NCBI RefSeq assembly: GCF_036898095.1
Contig: NC_090744.1
Span: 11,429,213-11,493,212, forward strand
Direction of reading: 5' to 3'
Source: Palaemon carinicauda
Lineage: Eukaryota > Arthropoda > Malacostraca > Decapoda > Palaemonidae
Length of the DNA stretch: 64,000 bases
In this document: piece after piece, positions 1-17,900 of the stretch
Layout of the letters: each line of letters starts with the position of its first letter
Numbering within the stretch: position 1 is the stretch's first letter
Program-made: the position numbers and the translations under genes
Notes under the pieces: model-generated
The model's input: only the letters and a program-made list of their open reading frames with translations
What the model was told of the DNA's origin: nothing
Databases searched by the model: none

Positions 1-45
<45 letters not shown>

Positions 46-192
46 GTTAACAGGGACGTAGAAGCGTTTTTTTTCCGGATATGGGGGCTAAAGTTTGAAA
101 AGGCTCTGACGGCGTATGTTCTGATGTGTTGATTTCAAGTCTAAGAACAGATTCCTGAATTCGACAGATATATGCAGTGTCAATGAAATGAG

Positions 193-277
<85 letters not shown>

Positions 278-1583
278 TTGATGGATTCTTTTAACCAATA
301 TTGAACCAAGAAACATCTTTACTGACATGCATACATTTACTAAGGAAATGATGATAAGGTTTATTTTCTAACTGATTTACATTCTCGAACGCCTTTATTA
401 ACAAACACAAATTGGCAGGTGGATTTCGCAACACAGTCAGGCGTTGGCGAAGACACCGAAATGTGACCCTTTTCTTTTTCATTATTCGATTTGTCTATGT
501 TGATTACGCTGATTATAAGAACATCAAATTATACCATAGTCGTGCATCTTCTGGCATATAACTAATACTCCTTAAATTATTAGAATCTGTAATGAATAAT
601 GATGTTCTTCATTCAAGGAAATTCCATTTGGCAGCGCTGTCCCAAACTCGTCCCACCAACCTTAACTATGGTGATGATTGTTATTTTGGTCACTTGTACA
701 GGGAAATGACTTACCATCCATAGGTTCTGATGAAGAAAGGAAATACTAAACACTTTCATGATTCACTCAGGTTGCTTCCGATATCATATGGAAAATTCCC
801 ACCATTTTCTGATAAACATTTTCATTCCTAATAAGGAAACGATCGTTGGACTATTTACCAGTTACAAATTCTCTAGCCTCTACCTTCCTACCACACTTTT
901 TTGACACACGTGGTCTTCAAATAATTGACAATATTTGTTTGGACAAGGTACCTCTGATGCCATCTATTGGCCTTAAAGTAAAACTCAGTACGGTGTAAGG
1001 GAGGGAGATAGAGAAGTCTGTGTTATTATGCCTTTCAAAATGTAACGATATCGTTATTCTACGTCGTTTTTACTAACTATACATGTCATGCCATGAAACA
1101 TATTAATTATATTTTGTTTTCATAAAAGAGGTAATTGAAAACTGGATCAAATAACTGTGTAATTACTCGATTATGTCACCAATATCGGTACATGTGACCC
1201 CCAAATGTAATTAAAGTAACGATTATTTTCTGAATATTTCTCTGATATTTACTGATAAATTTTTAATTTCCTTTGAATTAAGTTGTGGCCCGACAACAAG
1301 GAACATCAAGTTCACATGCGCCTGCTTTAGAGCAATTTTGTGCCCAAATAGAAACAGAACTTAGCAATTTAGAACTCTCTGTTAATGCCATCTTTTGGCC
1401 TTGAAAGGAAACAATGTGTTGAGCTCTTTAAGAAAAAAAAAAATGGTTTTTACCATCGATAACCAATACGTTAATGTTAGAATGATTATTCTTAGGGGAT
1501 CAGATTTACAGAGTTTTTGTTTTCCAGCTAAGGATACATTCAACGAAACCTTAAACTTTTGAAATCAATAATTAAGTCATACG

Positions 1584-1626
<43 letters not shown>

Positions 1627-1680
1627 ATCTTAGGAAATGTCTTATTCCAAATCATAATCATCCTTGACATTTGTAAATCT
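1..1680. other. Non-coding, microsatellites, no gene seen
   Basis: Holds a (TTA)n tract at 1-46, a (TA)n tract at about 194-276 and a run of about 42 A at 1584-1625. Two short similar stretches around TGCCATCT-x-TTGGCCTT lie at about 958 and 1387. It probably belongs to an intron or upstream region of the phosphatase gene whose first visible exon starts at 1998. I looked for the preceding D2 exon, which should end in phase 1, and did not find one I could support. Confidence 0.5.
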
Positions 1681-1837
1681 AGACTACTTGACCATCTTGG
1701 GTTAGAGTTCTCTTGCTTGAGGGTACACCCCGCACACTATTCCGTTTCCTTATTTCCGTTCCTCACTGGGTTATTTTCCCTATTGGGGCCTTTGGTTTTA
1801 TAGCATTATACTTTTCCAACTAGGGTTTTAGCTTGGC

Positions 1838-1891
<54 letters not shown>
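1681..1891 (+). mobile_element. LINE-A 3' end with (TAA)n tail
   Basis: This is a 5'-truncated copy of the 3' untranslated end of a LINE family, here called LINE-A. It carries the family hallmarks TTTCCAACTAGGG and TAGCTTGGCTAA and then a (TAA)n tail at 1838-1891. Family membership is inferred from 52735-53310, where the same 3' sequence follows reverse-transcriptase ORF remnants. It lies in an intron or upstream region of the phosphatase gene, on the same strand. Confidence 0.75.
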
Positions 1892-1893
<2 letters not shown>

Positions 1894-1997
1894 GTAAGAA
1901 AATTAGCAACACCAGAGTCAATTGAGAGTCTATAAAAATAAACCTTTCATTCTCTCCGATTAAATTTTCTAAACGTTTATACAATTCTTATTTCCAG

Positions 1998-7722
<5,725 letters not shown>

Positions 7723-8160
7723 GCAGTAAACGACTTGGTGCATGAAGGGGTAGATCTCTACCTATCAGTTTGCCTTAACTATGATAACTTCAACTGAACT
7801 GTAAACGTCTTGGTGCATGAAGGGGTAGATCTCTACCTATCAGTTTGCCTTAACTATGATAACTTCAACTGAACTGTAAACGTCTTGGTGCATGAAGGGG
7901 TAGATCTCTACCTATCAGCTTACAGCAACCATGGTAACTTCAACGAAGCGGTAAATCATTTAGTCAACCTTCACTGATGTATTATTGTTAAGTTGCCAGT
8001 TAATTGACCTATTATACTTTGGTTACAGTTTACCGCAACTATGGTAACTTCAACTGAACTGTAAACGACTTGGTGCATGAAGGGGTAGATCTCTACCTAT
8101 CAGCTTACAGCAACTATGGTAACTTCAATTAAGCGGTAAATCATTTAGTCAACCTTCACT

Positions 8161-8430
8161 GATGTATTATTGTTAAGTTGCCAGTTAATTGACCTATCAT
8201 AGTTTGGTTACCTGTTAGATTGAGACCTATTATAGTTTGAGTACCTGTTTGATTGTGACCTATTATTATTTAGTTATCCACTAGATTGTGGCCTATTATT
8301 ATTAAGTTATCCACACTTTGTGGCCTATTATAGTTTGGTTACCTGTTAGATTATGACCAATTATAATTTAGTTACCCGTTAGATTGTGACCTATTATAGT
8401 TTGGTTACTTGTTAGATTGTGACCAATTAT
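8161..8430. repeat. 33-bp minisatellite
   Basis: About seven copies of a 33-bp unit built around GACCTATTATAGTTTGGTTA and CCTGTTAGATTGT. It follows directly on the exon-derived array, and the first unit arises from its spacer sequence. Confidence 0.8.
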
Positions 8431-8870
8431 AGCATACAGAAAGAACACCCGGCTACATACAGACTAATAGACACTCAACTAGCATACAGAAAGAACACCC
8501 CGCTAGCATACAAAAACAGCAGACACTCGGCTAGAATACAGAAACAACAACCTGCTAGCATACAGAAACAACAGACACTCGGGTAGCAATAGCAAGCAGA
8601 AACAACAGACACTTGGCTAGCATACAGAAAGAACAACCTGCTAGCATACAGAAACAACAGACACTCGGGTAGCAATAGCAAGCAGAAACAACAGACACTC
8701 GGCTAGCATACAGAAAGAACAACCTGCTAGCATACAGAAACAACAGACACTCGGTTAGCAGTAGCAAGCAGAAACAACAGACACTCGGCTGGCAACATCA
8801 TGCAGAAACAACAGACACTCGGCTAGCATATAGAAACAACAGACACTCGGCTAGCGTACAACTTTATGGC
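8431..8870. repeat. 24/28/34-bp compound minisatellite
   Basis: Units around AGCATACAGAAACAACAGAC and ACTCGGCT (28 bp) alternate with a shorter AGCATACAGAAAGAAC form and a longer AGCAATAGCAAGCAG form. A block of three types is repeated, a simple higher-order pattern. Open frames on the - strand here are repeat artefacts. Confidence 0.8.
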
Positions 8871-9221
8871 ATCCCTCTATCAAAAAGCATAAATCATGAC
8901 AATAAATACATATAGTCTTTATATGCAGCCTATATAAATATTTTAACACCAAGGCATTTCAATATAATACTAAACATGGAAAAAATAAATATTTATTCAA
9001 CACGAGTTGCAAAAGTCTTTAACGAGAACAATATTTTCGCAATGTGAAATTTATGCTTAATTTTCAAAAGTAACCTTGTGAGTCTTGGTGTTAACATCCT
9101 TTGATATTTAACAGACTTAAACTCTTATGCATTATCATCACACAACGAATGTTTGCTGAAACCTGGACTTACCTCTTTAATGAAACCTCTATTTTTCTTG
9201 ACTTCACTATAATTTGACAAT

Positions 9222-10234
9222 TCGGTGCTGTTTTGGTATGCGATCTCAAAGTTGTACTTTTGCTTTGGTATGCGATCTCAAAGGCGTACTTTTACTTTGG
9301 TATGCGATCTCAAAGGCGTACTTTTACTTTGGTATGCGATCTCAAAGTCGTACTTTTGCTTTGGTATGCGATCTCAAAGTCGTACTTTTACTTCGGTATG
9401 CGATCTCAAAGTCGTACTTTTACTTTGGTATGCGATCTCAAAGTCGTACTTTTGCTTTGGTATGCGATCTCAAAGTCGTACTTTTACTTCGGTATGCGAT
9501 CTCAAAGTCGTACTTTTACTTCGGTATGCGATCTCAAAGTCGTACTTTTACTTTGGTATGCGATCTCAAAGTCGTACTTTTGCTTTGGTATGCGATCTCA
9601 AAGTCGTACTTTTACTTTGGTATGCGATCTCAAAGTCGTACTTTTGCTTTGGTATGCGATCTCAAAGTCGTACTTTTACTTCGGTATGCGATCTCAAAGT
9701 CGTACTTTTACTTCGGTATGCGATCTCAAAGTCGTACTTTTACTTTGGTATGCGATCTCAAAGTCGTACTTTTGCTTTGGTATGCGATCTCAAAGTCGTA
9801 CTTTTGCTTTAGTATGCGATCTCAAAGTCGTACTTTTGCTTCGGTAAGCGATCTCATAGTCGTACTTTTGCTTCGGTATGCGATCTCAAAGTCGTACTTT
9901 TGCTTTGGTATGTGATCTCACTCCACGGCGAAGCAAGAACCATTTGATTTTCTAAAAATGATGTATACCGGAAATAATTCTCAACGAAATAATAATCAAT
10001 CATTGATGTTAGCGTGCCCAGCTTAACCTTATCGCTTGCCAGTACATACAGAACTTGTTTTTATTTTTTCGCGAGCGAAGCGAGCGCACGTCGAAGCGAG
10101 AACCATTAGATTTTCTAATATTCTTGTTTTTTTTTACCTATTAAAAATATTGAGATCGCATACCAAAGCAAAAGAATAATTTCTGATATCACAGCATAAA
10201 TGAGATCGCATACCAAACCAGCACTGACAATTTT
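9222..10234. mobile_element. Non-autonomous DNA transposon with an expanded terminal repeat
   Basis: The left end CGGTGCTGTTTTGGTATGCG, continuing ATCTCA, pairs with the reverse complement of the right end near 10205-10228 (CAGTGCTGGTTTGGTATGCG, continuing ATCTCA). ACAATT abuts both ends (or TGACAATT if the ends are drawn slightly further in), as expected for a target duplication. A second inverted copy of the end lies at about 10152. Inside are the 32-bp array and two similar blocks (CGAAGCAAGAACCATTTGAT at about 9928 and CGAAGCGAGAACCATTAGAT at about 10090). No transposase ORF is present. An 8-bp duplication would suggest hAT, but this is unproven. Confidence 0.6.
9233..9925 (+). repeat. 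32-bp tandem array, about 21 copies
   Basis: The unit is GGTATGCGATCTCAAAGTCG followed by TACTTTTGCTTT, with a strict 32-bp period (9241, 9273, 9305 and so on). Variation is mainly GCTTTG/ACTTTG/ACTTCG. Because 32 is not a multiple of three and the unit lacks stops, all three forward frames stay open for about 600 bases. These are not treated as genes. Confidence 0.9.
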
Positions 10235-10249
10235 ATAACATAAGATCTA

Positions 10250-11400
10250 TAGGTCCTACACATTTTTATGTAATTGTTCCATGTACCAAAGAAGGATTAT
10301 TAATTTTCTGTATTAAAACTTTCATACCTAGAAATAATTCTGGAAGTTCATCACTTATGTGTTGAATATAACAGAGGGCAATTTGATTACTCTTATTTAC
10401 AAGGTTCTTTATCTTCACCTCAAACATAAATAACTTACAATAATTTTTTAAAGCAAGTAAGAACTTACTCTTCTCCAATCTAACAATTCAGCAGGACCTG
10501 TCATGGACTGCAAAAACAAAAGCCAGTGTTCCACAAGGTGGGGCAATTGTAACATAACAGAACTGCATTTCTGGGTATCTTGTTATAAATATGTGTACTA
10601 TATAAGCAAAATAAAACCTTCGTAGTATCATTAACAAACTCCTTTGCTTTCTCAAACACTGATTTTACCACTACACCTATTTTTCCGGGAAATACATTGT
10701 TTTTTGAGTAATGTGGACTACTTGTTATATACTCAAAGTCCCAAGCTATTGCCAAATTTCCAAGTTCGTCAGCACATCATTGTGGCCCATTGCCACTATA
10801 CAGGCGTGTTGGTATTCCTTAAATTTCAAACATCTTTGCAAAAACTAATGATCTCATTACAAGCTGTAGATTTTAATCCACGAGCAAAGTGCATCTTACT
10901 GCAATGGCCAACTAAAATGTGTAAGAGTGACTACCAAATTCAAATAGATCACTAGACAATTTCTCATGGATGAGAAGGTAACTTATGCTCTAACCATCAG
11001 GTTAGAGCAGTAAATATTGTCTTTAGCTCTAAGCTGTGATTTTGCGACACTCAAATGATCAGCATGTATATGATGCAGGCATTCTTTTCTGAAAATTTCA
11101 GGGACAACTAATCTCTGTTCATTATACATCATATCACATGTTCTTTAAATTTGTTAAACACAAGATCAGGTCTCTTCCTCTCTGGATTTGACAAGTTCCA
11201 ACTTCTAGATGATTCATGTCCACTGTGACAAAGTAGAGAACAGAGAACAGTGACTCTCTTTTCGTCATTGATATTGTTAATAGCAAAATAGCTACAAGTG
11301 ATACCAAACCACTCATCATAAACATTATTCTCAATCTGATCAACAGCTTCACAATTCTACATAGAGGAACGGACAATTTATGTAGGTTTTACTGCATAGT
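10250..11400 (-). pseudogene. Decayed Ty3/Gypsy-type pol (integrase region)
   Basis: The reverse strand gives broken frames that line up in order with Gypsy-type pol. QRLVVPEIFRKECLHHIHAD at about 11060-11120 matches the integrase H2C2 zinc-binding block. AWDFEYITSSPHYSKNNVFP at about 10690-10750 matches the catalytic-core stretch around SSPxYPQSNG. SDELPELFLGMKVLIQKINN at about 10305-10365 matches the pol C-terminus. Several stops and frameshifts interrupt it. No long terminal repeats were recognised. Confidence 0.65.
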
Positions 11401-12200
11401 GTACCATTAACCTACAAAAATGAAAGTTATGGGCTATGCCAAGTAAAGTGAAGGCAAAAATATTGATAACGCCAGCCTGACAGTAGGTTGTGTCACAATC
11501 CAGCTAGATATACAACGAAATTATGTGAGTTTTAATGTTCCTTTAATTCAATAATCCTCGGGATAGAATAGTTTAAGTATATGGAAATATTCTATTTGCT
11601 TTTATGATTCACTTGATTAGTTAAAATACGTAATTTCAGTTTCATTGAGAGGCATGGTAGCTTCTCCCACTATGGTGGCTGGAGATTCTTGGGGGCTATG
11701 GCTGACTGTCTAAGAGCCCCCTTCCGGAAATAAGGTCCGGGCAATCTGTGTGTGTGAGGCCATCAGGGTCGTTTGAAACGAGGCACCTCATCTCCTGGCG
11801 GGCATAATTCCAACAGGTTTGAAGGCAGACGTCTCTGCAGAACTTGAGGTGTCATTTATTATTGCTATTATTACTAGCTAAGCTACAACCCTAGTAGGAA
11901 AAGCAACTGTTTTCATTCAGAATCACTGATTTCTGATTTAATATTTTCAGTGCATTGTAAGAATTAAACCTTTTGATGGCTGAAATCATTCAGAATTTTA
12001 CTTGATTCAGTGTTTTGTGAAATTGTTAGAGAAATATCATTTAATCACTATGCTGAAACAAAATAGATAGAAAATAGGAACCCCACCCAAAAAGAAAAAA
12101 AAAAAAAAAAAAAAACAAAGAATGAAAGGAAAGGTGAATGAAAACCAAATTATCTAAATAAAATACGATATATAAATCGGGAATATACAGAAAATAGAAA
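11401..12200. other. No gene recognised
   Basis: A GC-richer patch at about 11640-11860 stands out from the AT-rich surroundings but I could not assign it. A short LINE-A tail in reverse orientation (ATTATTACTAGCTAAGCTAC) lies at 11860-11910. An A run lies at about 12093-12115. Confidence 0.4.
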
Positions 12201-12203
12201 AAT

Positions 12204-12656
12204 ATTATTATTATTATTATTATTACTAGCCAAGCTACAACCCTTGTTGGAAAACCAAGATGCTATGAGGCCAAAGGCTCCAACAGGGAAAATAGCCCAG
12301 TGAAGAAAAGGAAATAAGGAAATAAGTAAAGGATGAGAACAAATTAACAATAAATCATTCTACAAACAGGAACAACGTCAAAACAGTTATGTCATGTGTA
12401 AACAATAAAAAGAATTATGTCAGCCTGTTCAACATAAAAATATTTGCTGCAACTTTGAACTTTTGAAGTTCTACCGATTCAACTACAAACTCAATCAAAC
12501 GTCGAAAACTCAGATCTTTGACAACGCATCTTAGCCCTTAGTATTACGAACAGGATGGAACTATCCGGGAAGATCTGAATGTAAAGGATGATAAGACTTA
12601 TGAAAAATCGTATCCGCAAATCTGGATTAATCTCTGTAGGAAGAAAACAAGAAATG

Positions 12657-12724
<68 letters not shown>
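12204..12724 (-). mobile_element. LINE-A 3' part with coding remnant, plus (AAT)n
   Basis: It starts with (TTA)n and CTAGCCAAGCTACAACCC and runs through AAAATAGCCCAGTGAAG into the same coding-end sequence seen at 53000-53300. Landmarks are TTTGAACTTTTGAAGTTCTA and TACGAACAGGATGGAACT (the end of the RT ORF, reverse strand). An (AAT)n tract follows at 12656-12724. It is more complete than most LINE-A copies here. Confidence 0.75.
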
Positions 12725-12725
<1 letters not shown>

Positions 12726-12857
12726 TGGATTCTTTTCTCCTTCGTTTTTTTAGTCTGATGACACTCTTCGATTTCAAGTTGGGTGCAAATATTGATGATA
12801 ATTAAAAAAAGAACACTAACAAATAAGCTGCATCTATTTTACCATTCCAGCCCATGC

Positions 12858-12875
12858 CCATACACACACACACAC

Positions 12876-12927
<52 letters not shown>

Positions 12928-12964
12928 TATGAATATATATGAATATATATATATATATATATGC

Positions 12965-13040
<76 letters not shown>

Positions 13041-13050
13041 TGAATATACA

Positions 13051-13096
<46 letters not shown>

Positions 13097-13101
13097 TATG
13101 C

Positions 13102-13184
<83 letters not shown>

Positions 13185-13205
13185 CCTAATATATATGAAT
13201 ATATA

Positions 13206-13245
<40 letters not shown>

Positions 13246-13250
13246 TATGC

Positions 13251-13288
<38 letters not shown>

Positions 13289-13290
13289 GC

Positions 13291-13350
<60 letters not shown>

Positions 13351-13435
13351 AAATACATAAAGCTTGGAAACAAGGTGGGAGCAGCACTGTCTATTAAGAT
13401 ATACAGGCGCTTTGCTTTTACAGTAATTTTCTTCC

Positions 13436-13524
<89 letters not shown>
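12858..13524. repeat. Compound (TA)n tract and (GA)n tract
   Basis: (TA)n with repeated ATGCATATG and ATATGAATATATATGAATAT interruptions fills about 12870-13347. The ATGAATATA pair recurs near 12928, 13038 and 13195, so larger units were duplicated. (GA)n occupies 13438-13524. Long apparent frames on both strands are artefacts. Confidence 0.9.
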
Positions 13525-13526
<2 letters not shown>

Positions 13527-14075
13527 ACTTAACATATTACCAACGTACCTGATGATTTCTAGTAGGTCGAAATTTTTCTTTTTTGATGTTATAAAGCCAT
13601 TTTTTCCTTCCATTTTCAGAAAACCTGAAAATACGAACCTTTGACCCGTTGATATAATTTCCCTTGCATTTAGATCTATAACACTTAAAGGACATTGTAA
13701 AACAGTTAGAAAACACTTATGGTACACCAGAAAAACACTATTGTATATATTTCTATTACTTTTTTTCCTTTAAATTTTTTTTACGAATTCAATAAAAATT
13801 CTTCAGTATATTACCAGTCACTTGAAATACACCACTATTTGTATCTATTATCTTCAAGTGTAAAAATTCGTCCACCAACAGCGTGACCTCTCTCGGCTAA
13901 TGGCAGAGGAAGACTAATCATTTCCAGGCCAACTTGCCCTATATAACATTCGGTATGTCTTTGGGATTTAAATGTCCCCTTGGAGAGGTCTTGTACTCTG
14001 GAAGGTAGAGACCTATTCAAAACCACAAGAAGAAATTTAACATGGCAGAAGGAATTTGAAACCTTTGACCCTCTC

Positions 14076-14076
<1 letters not shown>
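13525..14076. other. No gene recognised
   Basis: AT-rich sequence without convincing coding, splice or repeat structure. A 63-codon reverse frame at 13835-14026 has no recognisable motif. Confidence 0.4.
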
Positions 14077-14139
<63 letters not shown>

Positions 14140-14400
14140 TTGCTAAGCTACAACCCTAGTTGGAAAAGCAGGATGCTATAAGCCCAGTGGCTCCAACAGG
14201 AAAAATAGCCCAGTAAGGAAAGGAAAAAAGGAAAATAAAATATTTAAAGAAGAGTATCAACATTAAAATAAATATCTCCTATATAAGATATAAAAACTTT
14301 AACAAAACAAGAGGAAGAGAAATAAGGTAATATAGTGTGCTCGAGTGTACCCTCAAGCAAGAGAACTCTAACCCAAGGTAGTGGAAGACCATGGTACAGA
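14077..14400 (-). mobile_element. LINE-A 3' end with (TTA)n
   Basis: (TTA)n at 14077-14138 is followed by CTTGCTAAGCTACAACCCTA, GCAGGATGCTATAAGCCC and GAACTCTAACCCAAGG, the full LINE-A 3' region in reverse orientation. The block CCTCAAGCAAGAGAACTCTA is the reverse complement of the start of the copy at 1681. Confidence 0.8.
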
Positions 14401-14439
14401 GGTTAACTGTTATGATTTAGTTCTACCAAGACTATACAA

Positions 14440-14655
14440 AACCGAAAGACTGAAGATATTAAGGCTTCCAAGAGGAAACTGAAGACTTTCTTGTTTTCCA
14501 AGTGCTTCGATAATGTAGATTTGACTATAAACAAGCAACATGCTGTGTGAAATGCTGAATACCTTAGAATGTATACAATAAAATGGCTGTGAAGGTCCTG
14601 TAGATTTCCCTGCAGTATAGGATCTGAAAAGTAGCCCTTAAATTAAAGTAAATTC
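14440..14655 (+). mobile_element. LINE-B 3' end
   Basis: GAGGAAACTGAAGACTTTCT and TTCCAAGTGCTTCGATAATG read as the end of a LINE ORF (KLKTFLxSKCFDNVD), followed by a 3' region ending AGTAGCCCTTAAATTAAAGT. Related copies are at 36690-36860 (+), 37785-37915 (-) and 48432-48620 (-). Confidence 0.55.
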
Positions 14656-14909
14656 AGATTGAAAAATGTCCTTGTGTATTGCTTCGTCGGGAACAGCTAA
14701 ATGATGGATTACCAGGTAATACAACTTGGCTACACTGATAAAAATTAGCCGTAAAAAAAAAAAAAGTAAAAAAAAAAAAAATAAATAAATCCTGGAATAA
14801 TGTTGCCAGGCATTTACCGATTTAAAATCGGGTATGTTGACGAAACAGTGATATTAAGGTCACCAACCCGTGAAAGGTAATTAAAAAGTAGGGTAAAATT
14901 ATAGTCGAA

Positions 14910-17900
14910 ATCCTTGATCGTTCCAACTGAGGCAGTACTTTATCCTATAATGTAGGCATGTACCACTACATCAAAGGATATTTCCTCCTCAAAACAAAGT
15001 TCCCTTTTCTCTCCATCTTCCATAGTCCAACTACTTGATCGTTCCAACTGAGGCAGTACTTTATCCTATAATGTAGGCATGTACTACTACATCAAAGGAT
15101 ATTTCCTCCTCAAAACAAATTTCCTTTTTCTGTCCATCTTCCTTAGTCCAAATCCTTGATCGTTCCAACTAAGACAGTACTTTATCCTATAATGTAGGCA
15201 TGTACCACTACATCAAAGGATATTTCCTCCTCAAAACAATGTTCCCTTATCTCTCCATCTTCCATAGTCCAACTACTTGATCGTTCCAACTGAGATAGTA
15301 CTTTATCATATAATGTAGGCATGTACCACTACATCAAAGGATATTTCCTCCTCAAAACAAATTTCCTTTTTCTGTCCATCTTCCATAGTCCAAATCCTTG
15401 ATCGTTCCAACTGAGACAGTACTTTATCCTATAATGTAGGCATGTACCACTACATCAAAGGATATTTCCTCCTCAAAACAAATTTCCTTTTTCTGTCCAT
15501 CTTTCATAGTCCAAATCCTTGATCGTTCCAACTGAGACAGTACTTTATCCTATAATGTAGGCATGTACCACTACATCAAAGGATATTTCCTCCTCAAAAC
15601 AAATTTCCTTTTTCTGTCCATCTTCCATAGTCCAAATCCTTGATCGTTCCAACTGAGACAGTACTTTATCCTATAATGTAGGCATGTACCACTACATCAA
15701 AGGATATTTCCTCCTCAAAACAAAGTTCCTTTTTCTGTCCATCTTCCATAGTCCAAATCCTTGATCGTTCCAACTGAGTCAGTACTTTATCCTATAATGT
15801 AGGCGTGTACCACTACATTAAAGGATATTTCCTCCACAAAACAAAGTTCCTTTTTCTGTCCATCTTCCATAGTCCAAATCCTTGATCGTTCCAACTGAGT
15901 CAGTACTTTATCCTATAATGTAGGCGTGTACCACTACATTAAAGGATATTTCCTCCACAAAACAAAGTTCCTTTTTCTGTCCATCTTCCATAGTCCAAAT
16001 CCTTGATCGTTCCAACTGAGTCAGTACTTTATCCTATAATGTAGGCGTGTACCACTACATTAAAGGATATTTCCTCCACAAAACAAAGTTCCTTTTTCTG
16101 TCCATCTTCCATAGTCCAAATCCTTGATCGTTCCAACTGAGTCAGTACTTTATCCTATAATGTAGGCGTGTACCACTACATTAAAGGATATTTCCTCCAC
16201 AAAACAAAGTTCCTTTTTCTGTCCATCTTCCATAGTCCAAATCCTTGATCGTTCCAACTGAGTCAGTACTTTATCCTATAATGTAGGCATGTACCACTAC
16301 ATCAAAGGATATTTCCTCCTCAAAACAAAGTTCCTTTTTCTGTCCATCTTCCATAGTCCAAATCCTTGATCGTTCCAACTGAGTCAGTACTTTATCCTAT
16401 AATGTAGGCGTGTACCACTACATTAAAGGATATTTCCTCCACAAAACAAAGTTCCTTTTTCTGTCCATCTTCCATAGTCCAAATCCTTGATCGTTCCAAC
16501 TGAGTCAGTACTTTATCCTATAATGTAGGCATGTACCACTACATCAAAGGATATTTCCTCCTCAAAACAAAGTTCCTTTTTCTGTCCATCTTCCATAGTC
16601 CAAATCCTTGATCGTTCCAACTGAGTCAGTACTTTATCCTATAATGTAGGCATGTACCACTACATCAAAGGATATTTCCTCCTCAAAACAAAGTTCCTTT
16701 TTCTGTCCATCTTCCATAGTCCAAATCCTTGATCGTTCCAACTGAGTCAGTACTTTATCCTATAATGTAGGCGTGTACCACTACATTAAAGGATATTTCC
16801 TCCACAAAACAAAGTTCCTTTTTCTGTCCATCTTCCATAGTCCAAATCCTTGATCGTTCCAACTGAGTCAGTACTTTATCCTATAATGTAGGCATGTACC
16901 ACTACATCAAAGGATATTTCCTCCTCAAAACAAAGTTCCTTTTTCTGTCCATCTTCCATAGTCCAAATCCTTGATCGTTCCAACTGAGTCAGTACTTTAT
17001 CCTATAATGTAGGCGTGTACCACTACATTAAAGGATATTTCCTCCACAAAACAAAGTTCCTTTTTCTGTCCATCTTCCATAGTCCAAATCCTTGATCGTT
17101 CCAACTGAGTCAGTACTTTATCCTATAATGTAGGCATGTACCACTACATCAAAGGATATTTCCTCCTCAAAACAAAGTTCCCTTTTCTGTCCATCTTCCA
17201 TAGTCCAAATCCTTGATCGTTCCAACTGAGACAGTACTTTATCCTATAATGTAGGCATGTACCACTACATCAAAGGATATTTCCTCCTCAAAACAAAGTT
17301 CCTTTTTCTGTCCATCTTCCATAGTCCAAATCCTTGATCGTTCCAACTGAGATAGTACTTTATCCTATAATGTAGGCATGTACCACTACATCAAAGGATA
17401 TTTCCTCCTCAAAACAAAGTTCCTTTTTCTGTCCATCTTCCATAGTCCAAATACCTGGTCCTTCCATCTGAGATAGTACTTTATCCTATAATGTAGGCAT
17501 GTACCACTACATCAAAGGATATTTCCTCCTCAAAACAAATTTCCTTTTTCTGTCCATCTTCCATAGTCCAAATCCTTGATCGTTCCAACTGAGATAGTAC
17601 TTTATCCTATACGGTAGGCATGTACCACTACATCAAAGGATATTTCCTCCTCAAAACAAATTTCCTTTTTCTGTCCATCGTCCTTAGTCCAAATCCTTGA
17701 TCGTTCCAACTGAGTCAGTACTTTATCCTATAATGTAGGTGTGTACCACTACATTAAAGGATATTTCCTCCTCAAAACAAAGTTCCTTTTTCTGTCCATC
17801 TTCCATAGTCCAAATCCTTGATCGTTCCAACTGAGTCAGTACTTTATCCTATAATGTAGGCGTGTACCACTACATTAAAGGATATTTCCTCCACAAAACA

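Noticed and set aside
9214..9915. Three overlapping forward open frames of about 200 codons
   Set aside because: A 32-bp repeat without stops keeps all three frames open. The frames encode the same 32-residue cycle shifted, which is a repeat artefact.
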